From assembly GCA_004299665.1 (NCBI GenBank), contig SCQZ01000481.1, positions 1-6,164 on the forward strand: a stretch of DNA of 6,164 nt. Reading direction: 5' to 3'. How positions within the stretch are numbered: position 1 is the stretch's first letter; each line of letters starts with the position of its first letter. Positions 1-5,480 of the stretch are shown here, in pieces. This DNA is from Jatrophihabitans sp. GTDB taxonomy: Bacteria > Actinomycetota > Actinomycetes > Mycobacteriales > Jatrophihabitantaceae. A program made the position numbers and the translations under genes. The notes beneath the pieces were generated by a model. That model was not told the DNA's origin, did not search any database, and saw only the letters and a program-made list of their open reading frames with translations.

Positions 1-187
1 GCATCGCAGCCATGACCCGCGCCGCGCGACCGTGGAAGTCATCCACTCCGATGAGTGACTGGTTCTGCTCGTAAATCGGAGTGATCGTCGCCAGCACGAC
101 CGGCGCCCAAGTCTGTCGCAGCATCCGCCAGATCGGGTTATTCGTCGCCTCCTGGGCCTCCAGCAGACGAACCTCGGGATCGGTCAC
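1..187 (-). CDS. Partial gene, N-terminus only: probable DUF3375 / Wadjet JetA-like protein
   Basis: The reading frame opens at a GTG (185-187) and stays open to the window edge, giving 62 codons; the rest lies to the left. GAGG sits 5 nt before the GTG, which supports this start. The N-terminus carries NPIWRMLRQTWAPVV (residues 17-31), followed by an amphipathic stretch with YEQNQSLIGVDDF. This resembles the opening of DUF3375 proteins as I remember it: a 'HPxWRLLRxxxAPL' block followed by a helix and 'F'. DUF3375 is JetA, the kleisin-like subunit of Wadjet (JetABCD), an SMC-type system that restricts plasmids. JetA is usually the first gene, so jetB, jetC and jetD would be expected further left. 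GC is about 63% and about 21% of codons end in A or T, more than in the neighbouring core genes, which fits an acquired island. The family call rests on pattern memory over 62 residues; another helical N-terminus is possible. Confidence 0.55.
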   Translation of the reverse strand, partial: MTDPEVRLLEAQEATNNPIWRMLRQTWAPVVLATITPIYEQNQSLIGVDDFHGRAARVMAAM

Positions 188-194
188 GTGAGCC

Positions 195-272
195 TCACGC
201 TGGCGTAAGCCAATTCGGGCACCGGCGGGCACGCGGCGCGAGCCCCAGCGCCTCCATACGCGTGACTTCCAT
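195..272 (-). CDS. Possible 25-residue leader ORF upstream of the JetA-like gene
   Basis: An ATG at 270-272 is preceded by GGGAGGG (complement of 276-282), a near-ideal Shine-Dalgarno sequence, although the gap of 3 nt is short. The frame encodes 25 residues beginning MEVTRMEALGL and ends in TGA at 195-197, 7 nt before the GTG of the JetA-like gene. That spacing would allow translational coupling. About three quarters of its codons end in G or C, which is not decisive in GC-rich DNA. I do not recognise the peptide. It may be a leader, or only a fortuitous ORF with a strong ribosome binding site. Confidence 0.25.
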   Translation of the reverse strand: MEVTRMEALGLAPRARRCPNWLTPA

Positions 273-385
273 ATTCCCTCCCAATGGCCGCCCGGTCCCG
301 CTCCTTACGGGGCCATCACTTGCGCCGAAACCTATCTGCCGGCACCGACGATTCCGAGCCTGCCCGAACGTGAGCGGCGCTGTCA

Positions 386-409
386 CGATCGCCGGTGGCA
401 GGGCGATCG
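386..409. repeat. Inverted repeat, 8-bp perfect stem with 8-nt loop
   Basis: CGATCGCC (386-393) is exactly complementary to GGCGATCG (402-409), with the loop at 394-401. No T-tract follows on either strand, so it is not a classical terminator. It is the first of three hairpins packed within 75 bases upstream of the thioredoxin-domain gene. Confidence 0.5.
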
Positions 410-414
410 ATCCG

Positions 415-460
415 AGGGCCCTGAAACCGGGGCCTTGGGCGCAGTGATACGCGCCAGGCC
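415..460. repeat. Two overlapping, mutually exclusive hairpins
   Basis: Hairpin A pairs GGCCC (417-421) with GGGCC (430-434), extendable by a G-T wobble and an A-T pair. Hairpin B pairs 431-442 with 451-460 through ten base pairs with single-base bulges at 436 and 439, and its loop is AGTGATAC. Both structures need 431-434, so only one can form at a time. This layout is seen in attenuators and riboswitch expression platforms, but in GC-rich DNA such overlaps also arise by chance. Confidence 0.35.
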
Positions 461-507
461 ACGCAACCAGTGGCAGGACGCCTTGTGTATCACTCGTGTA
501 TCACGAG
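444..507. promoter_or_regulatory. Repeated GTATCAC boxes and a 15-base palindrome (candidate operator)
   Basis: GTGTATCAC occurs twice in direct orientation at 485-493 and 496-504, an 11-base period of about one helical turn. The inverse, GTGATAC, is at 444-450. The second copy is embedded in CTCGTGTATCACGAG (493-507), which has perfect 6-base arms around TAT. The cluster ends 13 bases before the preferred ATG of the thioredoxin-domain gene, a position suited to a transcription-factor site. TATCAC at 499-504 could double as a -10 element, but I see no matching -35. The cognate regulator is unknown. Confidence 0.45.
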
Positions 508-520
508 CCGGGCTGACACC

Positions 521-2521
521 ATGGTGATGGTGAACCGCCTCGAGGGCTCGATGAGCCCGTACCTACAGCAACACGCCCAGAATCCGGTGCATTGGTGGCC
601 CTGGTGCGACGAGGCGTTCGCAGAGGCCAAGCGCCGCGACGTGCCGATCCTGCTCAGCGTCGGGTACGCCAGTTGCCACTGGTGCCACGTGATGGCGCAC
701 GACTCCTTCGAGGACGACCAGGTCGCGGCCGTGCTCAACGAGCACTACGTGAGCATCAAGGTCGATCGCGAGGAGCGTCCGGACGTCGACGCCGTGTACA
801 TGGAGGCGACGACCGCCCTGACCGGCTCGGGCGGCTGGCCGATGACCTGCCTGCTCACCGCCGACGGCGCGCCGTTCTTCGCCGGGACGTTCTTCCCGCG
901 GGCGCAGTTCCTCGCGCTGCTGACCGAGATCGCCCGGATGTGGCGTGAGGACCGGCCGCGGGTACTCGCCGCGGCGCAGCAGGTGGTCGCGGCACTCGGG
1001 TCCGCGCAGGTTCCCGCGGCGGCCGGTCCGCTCCCGCAGCCGGGTCACCTCGACGCAGCGGCGGCCACCCTCGCCGGTCAGTTCGACGAGGTGCGCGGCG
1101 GGTTCGGCGGCGCGCCGAAGTTCCCGCCGTCGATGGTGCTCGAGTTCCTGCTGCGCCACGCCGAGCGGACCGGTGACCCCGACTCCATCACCGTCGTCGG
1201 GACGACCCTGGAGGCCATGGCCCGCGGCGGCATCTACGACCAACTCGCGGGTGGCTTCGCCCGGTACAGCGTCGACGCGGACTGGGTGGTGCCGCACTTC
1301 GAGAAGATGCTCTACGACAACGCCCTGCTGCTGCGGGTGTACCTGCATTCCTGGCGGCGCACCGGCTCGCGCCTCGCCGAACGCATCGCGCGCGAGACCG
1401 CCGAGTTCCTGGTGCGGGACCTGGGCACGCCGGAGGGGGGTTTCGCGTCCGCGCTCGATGCGGACACCGAGGGTGTCGAGGGGCTGACGTACGTCTGGAC
1501 ACCTGCCCAGCTGCGGGAGGTGCTTGGCGCGGACGCCGACGGCGCGACCGCGCTGTTCGGCGTGACGGCGTCGGGGACCTTCGAGCACGGGGCCTCCACG
1601 CTGCAGTTGCGCAGCGACCCCGACGACCCCGCCGCCTGGCAACGCCGGCGCACCGCCCTGCTCGCCGCCCGTACCGCGCGCCCGCAGCCGTCGCGGGACG
1701 ACAAGGTCGTGACCGCGTGGAACGGCCTGGCGATCGCGGCCCTGGCCGAGGCGGGTGTGCTGCTGGACGAACCCCGCTACCTCGACGCGGCCCGCGTGGC
1801 CGCGGAACTGGTCCTGTCGGTGCACGTCGTCGACGGCCGGCTGCGCCGGACGTCGCGCAACGGGGTGGTGAGCGGGGCGCTCGCCGTGGCGGAGGACTAC
1901 GGGGACCTGGCCGACGGCCTGCTGATGCTGCACCAGGCCGGCGCCGAACCGTACTGGCTCGCTCAGGCGACGGCGCTGCTCGACTTCGCGCTCGCCCACT
2001 TCGCCGACGGGAGCGGCTCGTTCTTCGACACCGGGGACGACGCGCCGCAACTGGTGCGACGGCCGAAGGACCCGACCGACAACGCCGCACCCTCGGGCGC
2101 CAGTGCCCTCGCCCATGCCCTGCTGACCGCGTCCGCCCTCACCGGGGACCTGCGTCACCGCGAAGCGGCCGAGGGCGCGTTGCGGATCGTCGGCGACCTC
2201 GGCGTGCGCCACCCGCGGTTTTGCGGCTGGAGCCTCGCCGCCGCGGAGGCGCTGGTCTCCGGCCCGGTGCAGGTCGCCGTCGTGGGGGAGCAGGCGGGCG
2301 GGCCGCTGGCACGGCTGGCCTGGCGGGAGCGCCCGCCAGGGGCGGTCGTCGTGTCCGGCGAACCCGACGCACCGGGCGTCGCGCTGCTCGCGGGCCGCCC
2401 CCTCGTCGACGGTGCGCCGGCGGCCTACGTGTGCCGCGGCATGGTCTGCGACCTGCCGGTGACCGCCCCCGAGGCCCTGGTCGGGGCGATGCGGGCGCGG
2501 TCTCGCGACGGGTTCTCGTAG
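521..2521 (+). CDS. Thioredoxin domain-containing protein, DUF255 / YyaL / SPATA20 family (Rv1084-like)
   Basis: The 666-residue product has the full length and hallmark order of the DUF255 family. An N-terminal thioredoxin-like domain opens with NRL...MSPYLQQHAQNPVHWW, as family members do, and carries the redox-type motif CHWCH (Cys52 and Cys55 from the chosen ATG), then GGWPMT. A long alpha/alpha-barrel, six-hairpin-glycosidase-like region follows with GGIYDQLAGGF (about 236-246), HFEKMLYDN (259-267), DDKVVTAWNGL (393-403), EDYGDLADG (458-466) and DNAAPSG (520-526). The C-terminus has the usual YVCRGMVCDLPVT. The family's reaction and substrate are not established; YyaL and human SPATA20 are the named relatives. 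No signal peptide is seen, so it is probably cytoplasmic. A longer frame from GTG 470 exists, but its extra residues do not match the family and would place the operator-like repeats inside the gene. ATG 521, ATG 527 and GTG 530 are all possible; none has a strong ribosome binding site. It converges on the aldolase gene. Confidence 0.93.
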   Translation: MVMVNRLEGSMSPYLQQHAQNPVHWWPWCDEAFAEAKRRDVPILLSVGYASCHWCHVMAHDSFEDDQVAAVLNEHYVSIKVDREERPDVDAVYMEATTALTGSGGWPMTCLLTADGAPFFAGTFFPRAQFLALLTEIARMWREDRPRVLAAAQQVVAALGSAQVPAAAGPLPQPGHLDAAAATLAGQFDEVRGGFGGAPKFPPSMVLEFLLRHAERTGDPDSITVVGTTLEAMARGGIYDQLAGGFARYSVDADWVVPHFEKMLYDNALLLRVYLHSWRRTGSRLAERIARETAEFLVRDLGTPEGGFASALDADTEGVEGLTYVWTPAQLREVLGADADGATALFGVTASGTFEHGASTLQLRSDPDDPAAWQRRRTALLAARTARPQPSRDDKVVTAWNGLAIAALAEAGVLLDEPRYLDAARVAAELVLSVHVVDGRLRRTSRNGVVSGALAVAEDYGDLADGLLMLHQAGAEPYWLAQATALLDFALAHFADGSGSFFDTGDDAPQLVRRPKDPTDNAAPSGASALAHALLTASALTGDLRHREAAEGALRIVGDLGVRHPRFCGWSLAAAEALVSGPVQVAVVGEQAGGPLARLAWRERPPGAVVVSGEPDAPGVALLAGRPLVDGAPAAYVCRGMVCDLPVTAPEALVGAMRARSRDGFS

Positions 2522-2533
2522 GGCGGGCGCCGA

Positions 2534-2570
2534 GCAGCAGCGTGACGCGACGGTCGCGATGCCCTGCTGC
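2534..2570. terminator. Stem-loop between convergent genes, candidate bidirectional terminator
   Basis: GCAGCAG (2534-2540) pairs with CTGCTGC (2564-2570). Inside the loop, CGCGA (2546-2550) pairs with TCGCG (2554-2558), giving a nested stem separated by a 5-by-5 internal loop. It fills the 51-base gap between the stop of the thioredoxin-domain gene and the stop of the aldolase gene. No T-tract follows on either strand, as is common in high-GC actinobacteria, so terminator function is inferred from position and fold. Confidence 0.45.
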
Positions 2571-2572
2571 GC

Positions 2573-3241
2573 TCAGCGAATGTCGGCGCCGCGCGCCTCG
2601 AAGGCCATCGCGCGCTGCAGTGCGGCCGCCCGCATCCCCTCCGGAAGCGGCACCGGGCCGCCGATCGCCTGCGCGTTGACCGCGGCCTGCGCCGCCTCCT
2701 CGACCACCCCGCCGACCATGACGGCCAGCTCGGGGGTCCGGTGGAAGATCAGGACCCCGTGGTTGGCCAGCAGCACCGCCGGGGCGCCCGATCGCGCCGC
2801 CTCGCGGATGTTGGCCACCGCCTGCTCCGACCCGCGCGGCGCGTAGCCCGCCACCGGGACGCCGTCGGGGAGACCGAACATCGCCAGCGCCTCGATCCAG
2901 CACTCGATCCGGCGCTGCGCGACCGCGAAGGCCGTCGCGTACGGGGAGTGGGTGTGGATCACGCATCCGACCTCGTCGTGGTCGGCGTACATCGCCGTGT
3001 GCATCGCGACCACCGCGCCCTGGATCGGCGGCAGGGTCCCCTCCCGTAGCGCGCCGTCGAGCCCGACGCGCGCGACGAGCTCCGTCGGGTGGTCCCGCAG
3101 TGACGGCCCGGCCGTGTAGTACATCTCGTCCTCGCCCGGCAGCCGGACGCTGACGTTGCCGTGGCCGTTCGGTGAGATGGCGCCGCCGCGCACCACCTGG
3201 CGTGCGATGTCCACGATCTGGTCTAGCCGGTCGCGGTCCAT
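2573..3241 (-). CDS. Class II aldolase/adducin family protein
   Basis: The 222-residue product has the length and motifs of the class II aldolase/adducin fold, whose members cleave or epimerise sugar phosphates such as fuculose-1-phosphate or ribulose-5-phosphate using zinc. Visible are the substrate-loop block GNVSVRLPGEDEMYYTAG (28-45), the metal-binding pair HTH (His96, His98) in VIHTHSP, and the third ligand His161 in LLANHGVLIF, followed by VEEAA (180-184). The catalytic glutamate found a few residues before the MH motif in FucA (Glu73) is not evident: the segment reads PPIQGAVVAMH (71-81). Substrate cannot be assigned. The ATG at 3239-3241 gives the usual N-terminus and has GAGAGG 9 nt upstream; a longer open frame reaching 3607 overlaps the next gene and is not family-like. 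It is the last gene of the minus-strand cluster, 116 bases after the RHH-like gene, and may be co-transcribed with it. Confidence 0.88.
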   Translation of the reverse strand: MDRDRLDQIVDIARQVVRGGAISPNGHGNVSVRLPGEDEMYYTAGPSLRDHPTELVARVGLDGALREGTLPPIQGAVVAMHTAMYADHDEVGCVIHTHSPYATAFAVAQRRIECWIEALAMFGLPDGVPVAGYAPRGSEQAVANIREAARSGAPAVLLANHGVLIFHRTPELAVMVGGVVEEAAQAAVNAQAIGGPVPLPEGMRAAALQRAMAFEARGADIR

Positions 3242-3357
3242 GCCTGCCCGCCTCTCGCCGCCGTGACGTTCACCGAAGGCTGGGGCGCGGCCGCGCGGGT
3301 GTCCACCGATGCCGCAAGGTTCCTCGTCGATCCACAGGCCGGGACGGGACGGCCGGA
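3242..3357. other. Spacer between two co-directional minus-strand genes
   Basis: This 116-base gap holds the aldolase ribosome binding site next to 3241 and a self-complementary GCGCGGCCGCGC at 3285-3296, which has no loop. No convincing terminator or promoter is seen, so read-through from the upstream gene is plausible. Confidence 0.4.
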
Positions 3358-3954
3358 TCAGAGGTCCGGGCCGCTCGCGCGCAGTTTCTCGACCGCGCCC
3401 ATCGCCTCGCGCAACTCCGCCAGCCACTGCTCGGTGTGCTCCTGGACGAGTGCGACGCACCACGCCAGCGCATCCGAACGCGACCGGGCCACCCCGGCGT
3501 CGACGAGGGTGTCCAGCACCCGCCGCTGGTCCTGCCGCAGCCTGGTCATCACCGGTACGGCGAGGTGCGTGAAGACGACCCGGGTGTCGCCGATGCGGGC
3601 GCCCCACGCGACCTTGCGGCCGTAGCGCTGCTCGGCCTCGTCGGCGATCTGCATGCGGGCCTCGCGGGTCTGCTCGCGGTAGCGCGCGATCCGGCCCTCG
3701 GCCGCTCCGGCCCCGGCGGCCTGCGGCCCGCCGGACTGCGCAGGCTCCGCCGCGCCCTGCGGCGGCGCCAGTTCGCCGACGACGAGGATCTCCTCGCGGT
3801 CCACGGTGATGTGCGGGGTTCCGACGAACCAGTCGTCGGGCAGTCGCCCGGCGAACCAGGCGTGGACGTCGTCCGCGGCGGGGAGGTCGGCCTGCTGCCA
3901 GCCCCCCGACCGGCCGCGGCCGGAGTGGGCTCGACCATGTTCGTGAGTACGCAT
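3358..3954 (-). CDS. Uncharacterised actinobacterial-type protein with a ribbon-helix-helix-like C-terminal region
   Basis: The 198-residue protein has three parts. Residues 1-20 are His-, Gly- and Arg-rich. Residues 21-65 form a compact block, ADDVHAWFAGRLPDDWFVG followed by strand-like ITVDREEILVVGEL. An Ala/Gly/Pro/Gln linker (about 64-86) leads to a charged, mostly helical C-terminal half. Within it, residues 131-178 read as a short strand (VPVMTRLR), a helix (QDQRRVLDTLVDAG), a turn with SRSDAL, and a second helix (AWCVALVQEH). This is the pattern of MetJ/Arc/CopG ribbon-helix-helix DNA-binding proteins. The RHH call is by eye, so a structural role without DNA binding is possible. There is no Shine-Dalgarno sequence before the ATG at 3952-3954, and a -10-like TAACAC lies 7 nt upstream, suggesting a leaderless transcript. 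It lies 29 bases after the hemolysin III gene on the same strand. The promoter holds an octameric repeat that may be its own operator. Confidence 0.75.
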   Translation of the reverse strand: MRTHEHGRAHSGRGRSGGWQQADLPAADDVHAWFAGRLPDDWFVGTPHITVDREEILVVGELAPPQGAAEPAQSGGPQAAGAGAAEGRIARYREQTREARMQIADEAEQRYGRKVAWGARIGDTRVVFTHLAVPVMTRLRQDQRRVLDTLVDAGVARSRSDALAWCVALVQEHTEQWLAELREAMGAVEKLRASGPDL

Positions 3955-3956
3955 GA

Positions 3957-3980
3957 TTACAGTGTTACACCATTACGTGA
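3957..3980. promoter_or_regulatory. Three tandem octamers starting TTAC, candidate RHH operator
   Basis: TTACAGTG, TTACACCA and TTACGTGA follow each other without gaps at 3957, 3965 and 3973, so TTAC recurs with an exact 8-base period. On the transcribed minus strand this reads as GTAA repeats ending 2 bases before the ATG of the RHH-like gene. The first two units also generate the palindrome GTGTTACAC (3962-3970). The array is AT-rich relative to its surroundings. Octameric tandem sites are typical of MetJ-type RHH repressors. Autoregulation here is inferred from position and fold. Confidence 0.5.
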
Positions 3981-3991
3981 CAGCTATGCAA
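3962..3991 (-). promoter_or_regulatory. Candidate promoter of the RHH-like gene
   Basis: On the minus strand, TTGCAT (complement of 3986-3991) is followed after 18 bases by TAACAC (complement of 3962-3967), and 7 bases later by the ATG. These fit weak -35 and -10 elements of a leaderless sigma-70-type promoter. The -35 overlaps the stop codon region of the hemolysin III gene, and the -10 lies inside the tandem TTAC array, where a bound repressor would block it. Confidence 0.35.
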
Positions 3992-4640
3992 ACACCGCCA
4001 ACCACACCGCGACGTAGTGGCACAGCGCCGCCACCAGCGTGCAGAGGTGGAAGACCTCGTGGAAGCCGAAGGTCCCCGGCCAGGGGTCGGGGCGCTTGAG
4101 GCCGTAGACCAGCGCGCCCAGGGTGTAGACCACGCCCCCGGCGACGATCAGGACGAACGCGGCGACCCCGCCGCGGTGCAGCAGGTCGGGCATCACGAAG
4201 ACGGCCACCCAGCCCAGGGCGATGTAGCAGGGGACCGACACCCAGCGAGGCGCCCGCGGCCAGGCGGTCTGCACCGCCACCCCGAAGGCGGCGCCGGTCC
4301 ACACCACGGCCAGGACCGCGATCGCGGCTGCCCGCGGCAGGGCCAGCACCGCGATCGGCGTGTAGGTGCCCGCGATGAACACGAAGATCATCGAATGGTC
4401 GAGGCGCCGCATCCGGGCCCGGGCGCGCGGCTGCCAGTCGAGCCGGTGGTACAGCGCCGAGGTCCCGAACAGCAAGGTGACGGTCGCGCCGTAGATCCCG
4501 GTGCTGGTCCCCGCGGTGCCACCGCGCAGCGCAGCCGCGACCGCGACCAATGCCGCGCCGGAGGCGATCGACACGAGCGCGGCGTAGGCGTGCAGCCAGC
4601 CGCGCAGCCGCGGCTTGAGATCCAGCGGCACCGCGACCAT
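3984..4640 (-). CDS. Hemolysin III family (YqfA/TrhA, PAQR-like) membrane protein
   Basis: The 218-residue protein is hydrophobic throughout, with about seven membrane segments, as in hemolysin III and the related PAQR receptors. The conserved metal-site pattern is present: LLFGTSALYHR with Ser61 and His65, RRLDHSMIFVFIAGTYTP with Asp81 and His82, and FGFHEVFHLCTLVAALCHY with His194 and His198 near the C-terminus. PAQR proteins bind zinc with an Asp and His residues, and some have hydrolase activity; bacterial YqfA/TrhA affects membrane energetics. Haemolysis itself is doubtful for most members. It matches the position and orientation of M. tuberculosis Rv1085c. The ATG at 4638-4640 has no Shine-Dalgarno sequence, and TAACCT lies 7 bases upstream, so it is probably leaderless. 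It is divergent from the prenyl synthase gene and first in the minus-strand cluster. Confidence 0.93.
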   Translation of the reverse strand: MVAVPLDLKPRLRGWLHAYAALVSIASGAALVAVAAALRGGTAGTSTGIYGATVTLLFGTSALYHRLDWQPRARARMRRLDHSMIFVFIAGTYTPIAVLALPRAAAIAVLAVVWTGAAFGVAVQTAWPRAPRWVSVPCYIALGWVAVFVMPDLLHRGGVAAFVLIVAGGVVYTLGALVYGLKRPDPWPGTFGFHEVFHLCTLVAALCHYVAVWLAVFA

Positions 4641-4711
4641 GACGCGCAGGTTACGGCACCGTAGGTTATGGCCGCCTGTGCTGCTCAGCCGATGCGGGAT
4701 AGGTTGGCGCC
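4641..4711. promoter_or_regulatory. Divergent promoter region with two leaderless-type -10 elements
   Basis: On the minus strand, TAACCT (complement of 4648-4653) ends 7 bases before the hemolysin III ATG, with a second TAACCT at 4663-4668. On the plus strand, TAGGTT (4700-4705) ends 6 bases before the GTG of the prenyl synthase gene. All fit the actinobacterial TANNNT -10 consensus at the spacing expected when the start codon is the transcription start. Clear -35 hexamers are not seen. Confidence 0.4.
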
Positions 4712-5479
4712 GTGGGAGCGCGCGAGGCCGTGTACTCGATCTACGAGCGTCGGTTGCGGTCCCACCTGGACGGCCTGCCGATCCCGCGGCACGTCGCGAT
4801 CATGATCGACGGGAACCGCCGGTGGGCCCGGGCGTCGGGCTTCGACGACGTCAGCCAGGGCCACCTCGCCGGAGCGCGGCACATCGCCGACCTGCTCGCG
4901 TGGTGCTCGGAGGCCGGGGTCGCGCACGTGACGGTCTGGCTGCTCTCGACCGACAACCTGCACCGTCCGGCGGCCGAACTCGGACCGCTGCTGCGGATCA
5001 TCGCCGGCGTCGCGCAGGAACTGTCCGCGGACGGCAAGCCGTGGCGCGTCCACGCCGTCGGCGCGCTGGACCTGCTGCCCGCCGAGACGGCCGAGGCGCT
5101 CAAGCAGGCCGAGGAGCGCACCGCCACCCGGGACGGCCTGACCGTGAACATCGCCGTCGGCTACGGCGGCCGCCGCGAGATCGCCGACGCGGTCCGGTCC
5201 CTGCTGCAGGAACACGCCGCCGCCGGGACCTCGATCGAGGAACTGGCCGAAGTGATCGACGTCGAGCACATCGCCGAACACCTGTACACCAAGGGCCAGC
5301 CGGACCCGGACTTGGTCATCCGGACCTCCGGCGAGCAGCGGCTGTCCGGCTTCTTGCTCTGGCAGTCGGCGCACTCGGAGTTCTACTTCTGCGACGCCCT
5401 GTGGCCCGACTTCCGCAAGATCGACTTCCTGCGCGCGCTGCGGGACTACGGCCACCGGCAGCGCCGCTTCGGCGGCTGA
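4712..5479 (+). CDS. Isoprenyl (cis-prenyl) diphosphate synthase, Rv1086-like short-chain type of the UppS family
   Basis: The 255-residue enzyme condenses isopentenyl diphosphate onto an allylic diphosphate in Z configuration. The catalytic and phosphate-binding motif MIDGNRRWAR (31-40, catalytic Asp33) is intact, as are LLSTDNLHRP (77-86), NIAVGYGGRREI (146-157) and the C-terminal signature DLVIRTSGEQRLSGFLLWQ (200-218) with SEFYF. By memory it closely resembles M. tuberculosis Rv1086, which makes C15 omega,E,Z-farnesyl diphosphate for decaprenyl phosphate synthesis. Where long-chain UppS enzymes have STENW, this protein has STDNL, as Rv1086 does with STENL, supporting the short-chain assignment. 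A long-chain product cannot be excluded without assay. The GTG at 4712 is chosen because YSIYERRL aligns with the Rv1086 N-terminus and a -10-like TAGGTT sits just upstream. The enzyme should be cytoplasmic or membrane-associated. One base separates it from the sulfurtransferase gene. Confidence 0.94.
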   Translation: MGAREAVYSIYERRLRSHLDGLPIPRHVAIMIDGNRRWARASGFDDVSQGHLAGARHIADLLAWCSEAGVAHVTVWLLSTDNLHRPAAELGPLLRIIAGVAQELSADGKPWRVHAVGALDLLPAETAEALKQAEERTATRDGLTVNIAVGYGGRREIADAVRSLLQEHAAAGTSIEELAEVIDVEHIAEHLYTKGQPDPDLVIRTSGEQRLSGFLLWQSAHSEFYFCDALWPDFRKIDFLRALRDYGHRQRRFGG

Positions 5480-5480
5480 G

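Larger units (their letters stand above)
188..520. other. Divergent intergenic region
   Basis: This 333-base stretch separates the minus-strand JetA-like gene from the plus-strand thioredoxin-domain gene, so it should hold promoters for both. The supportable contents are a possible leader ORF near the left gene, a cluster of hairpins at 386-460, and GTATCAC boxes with a palindrome at 444-507. No tRNA, transposase fragment or convincing sigma-70 promoter pair was found. It may also mark the junction between a horizontally acquired segment on the left and the conserved core block on the right. Confidence 0.6.

Noticed and set aside
262..447. A 61-codon plus-strand open frame in the intergenic region
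   Set aside because: It has no ribosome binding site, codon use unlike the neighbours and no recognisable motif, and it runs through the hairpins.
470..520. A longer N-terminus for the thioredoxin-domain protein from GTG 470
   Set aside because: The added 17 residues do not resemble the family, whose members begin close to NRL, and the extension would cover the operator-like repeats.
188..520. A tRNA gene or integration site in the divergent intergenic region
   Set aside because: No T-arm GGTTCRA-like sequence or cloverleaf was found, and no direct repeats that could be att sites are visible within the window.
563..2212. A 549-codon antisense frame opposite the thioredoxin-domain gene
   Set aside because: It is Arg/Gly/Val-rich and low in complexity, as expected from the opposite strand of a GC-rich gene, and the sense strand carries all family motifs.
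3285..3296. The palindrome GCGCGGCCGCGC as a terminator
   Set aside because: It has no loop and no following T-tract, and such palindromes are frequent in this GC-rich DNA.
3242..3607. Upstream extension of the aldolase-family frame to 344 residues
   Set aside because: The extension overlaps the RHH-like gene in another frame, and its Arg/Pro/Gly-rich sequence has no family match; 222 residues is the usual length.
3172..4017. A 281-codon plus-strand frame opposite the RHH-like and aldolase genes
   Set aside because: It shows shadow composition with no motif, and both minus-strand genes are better supported.
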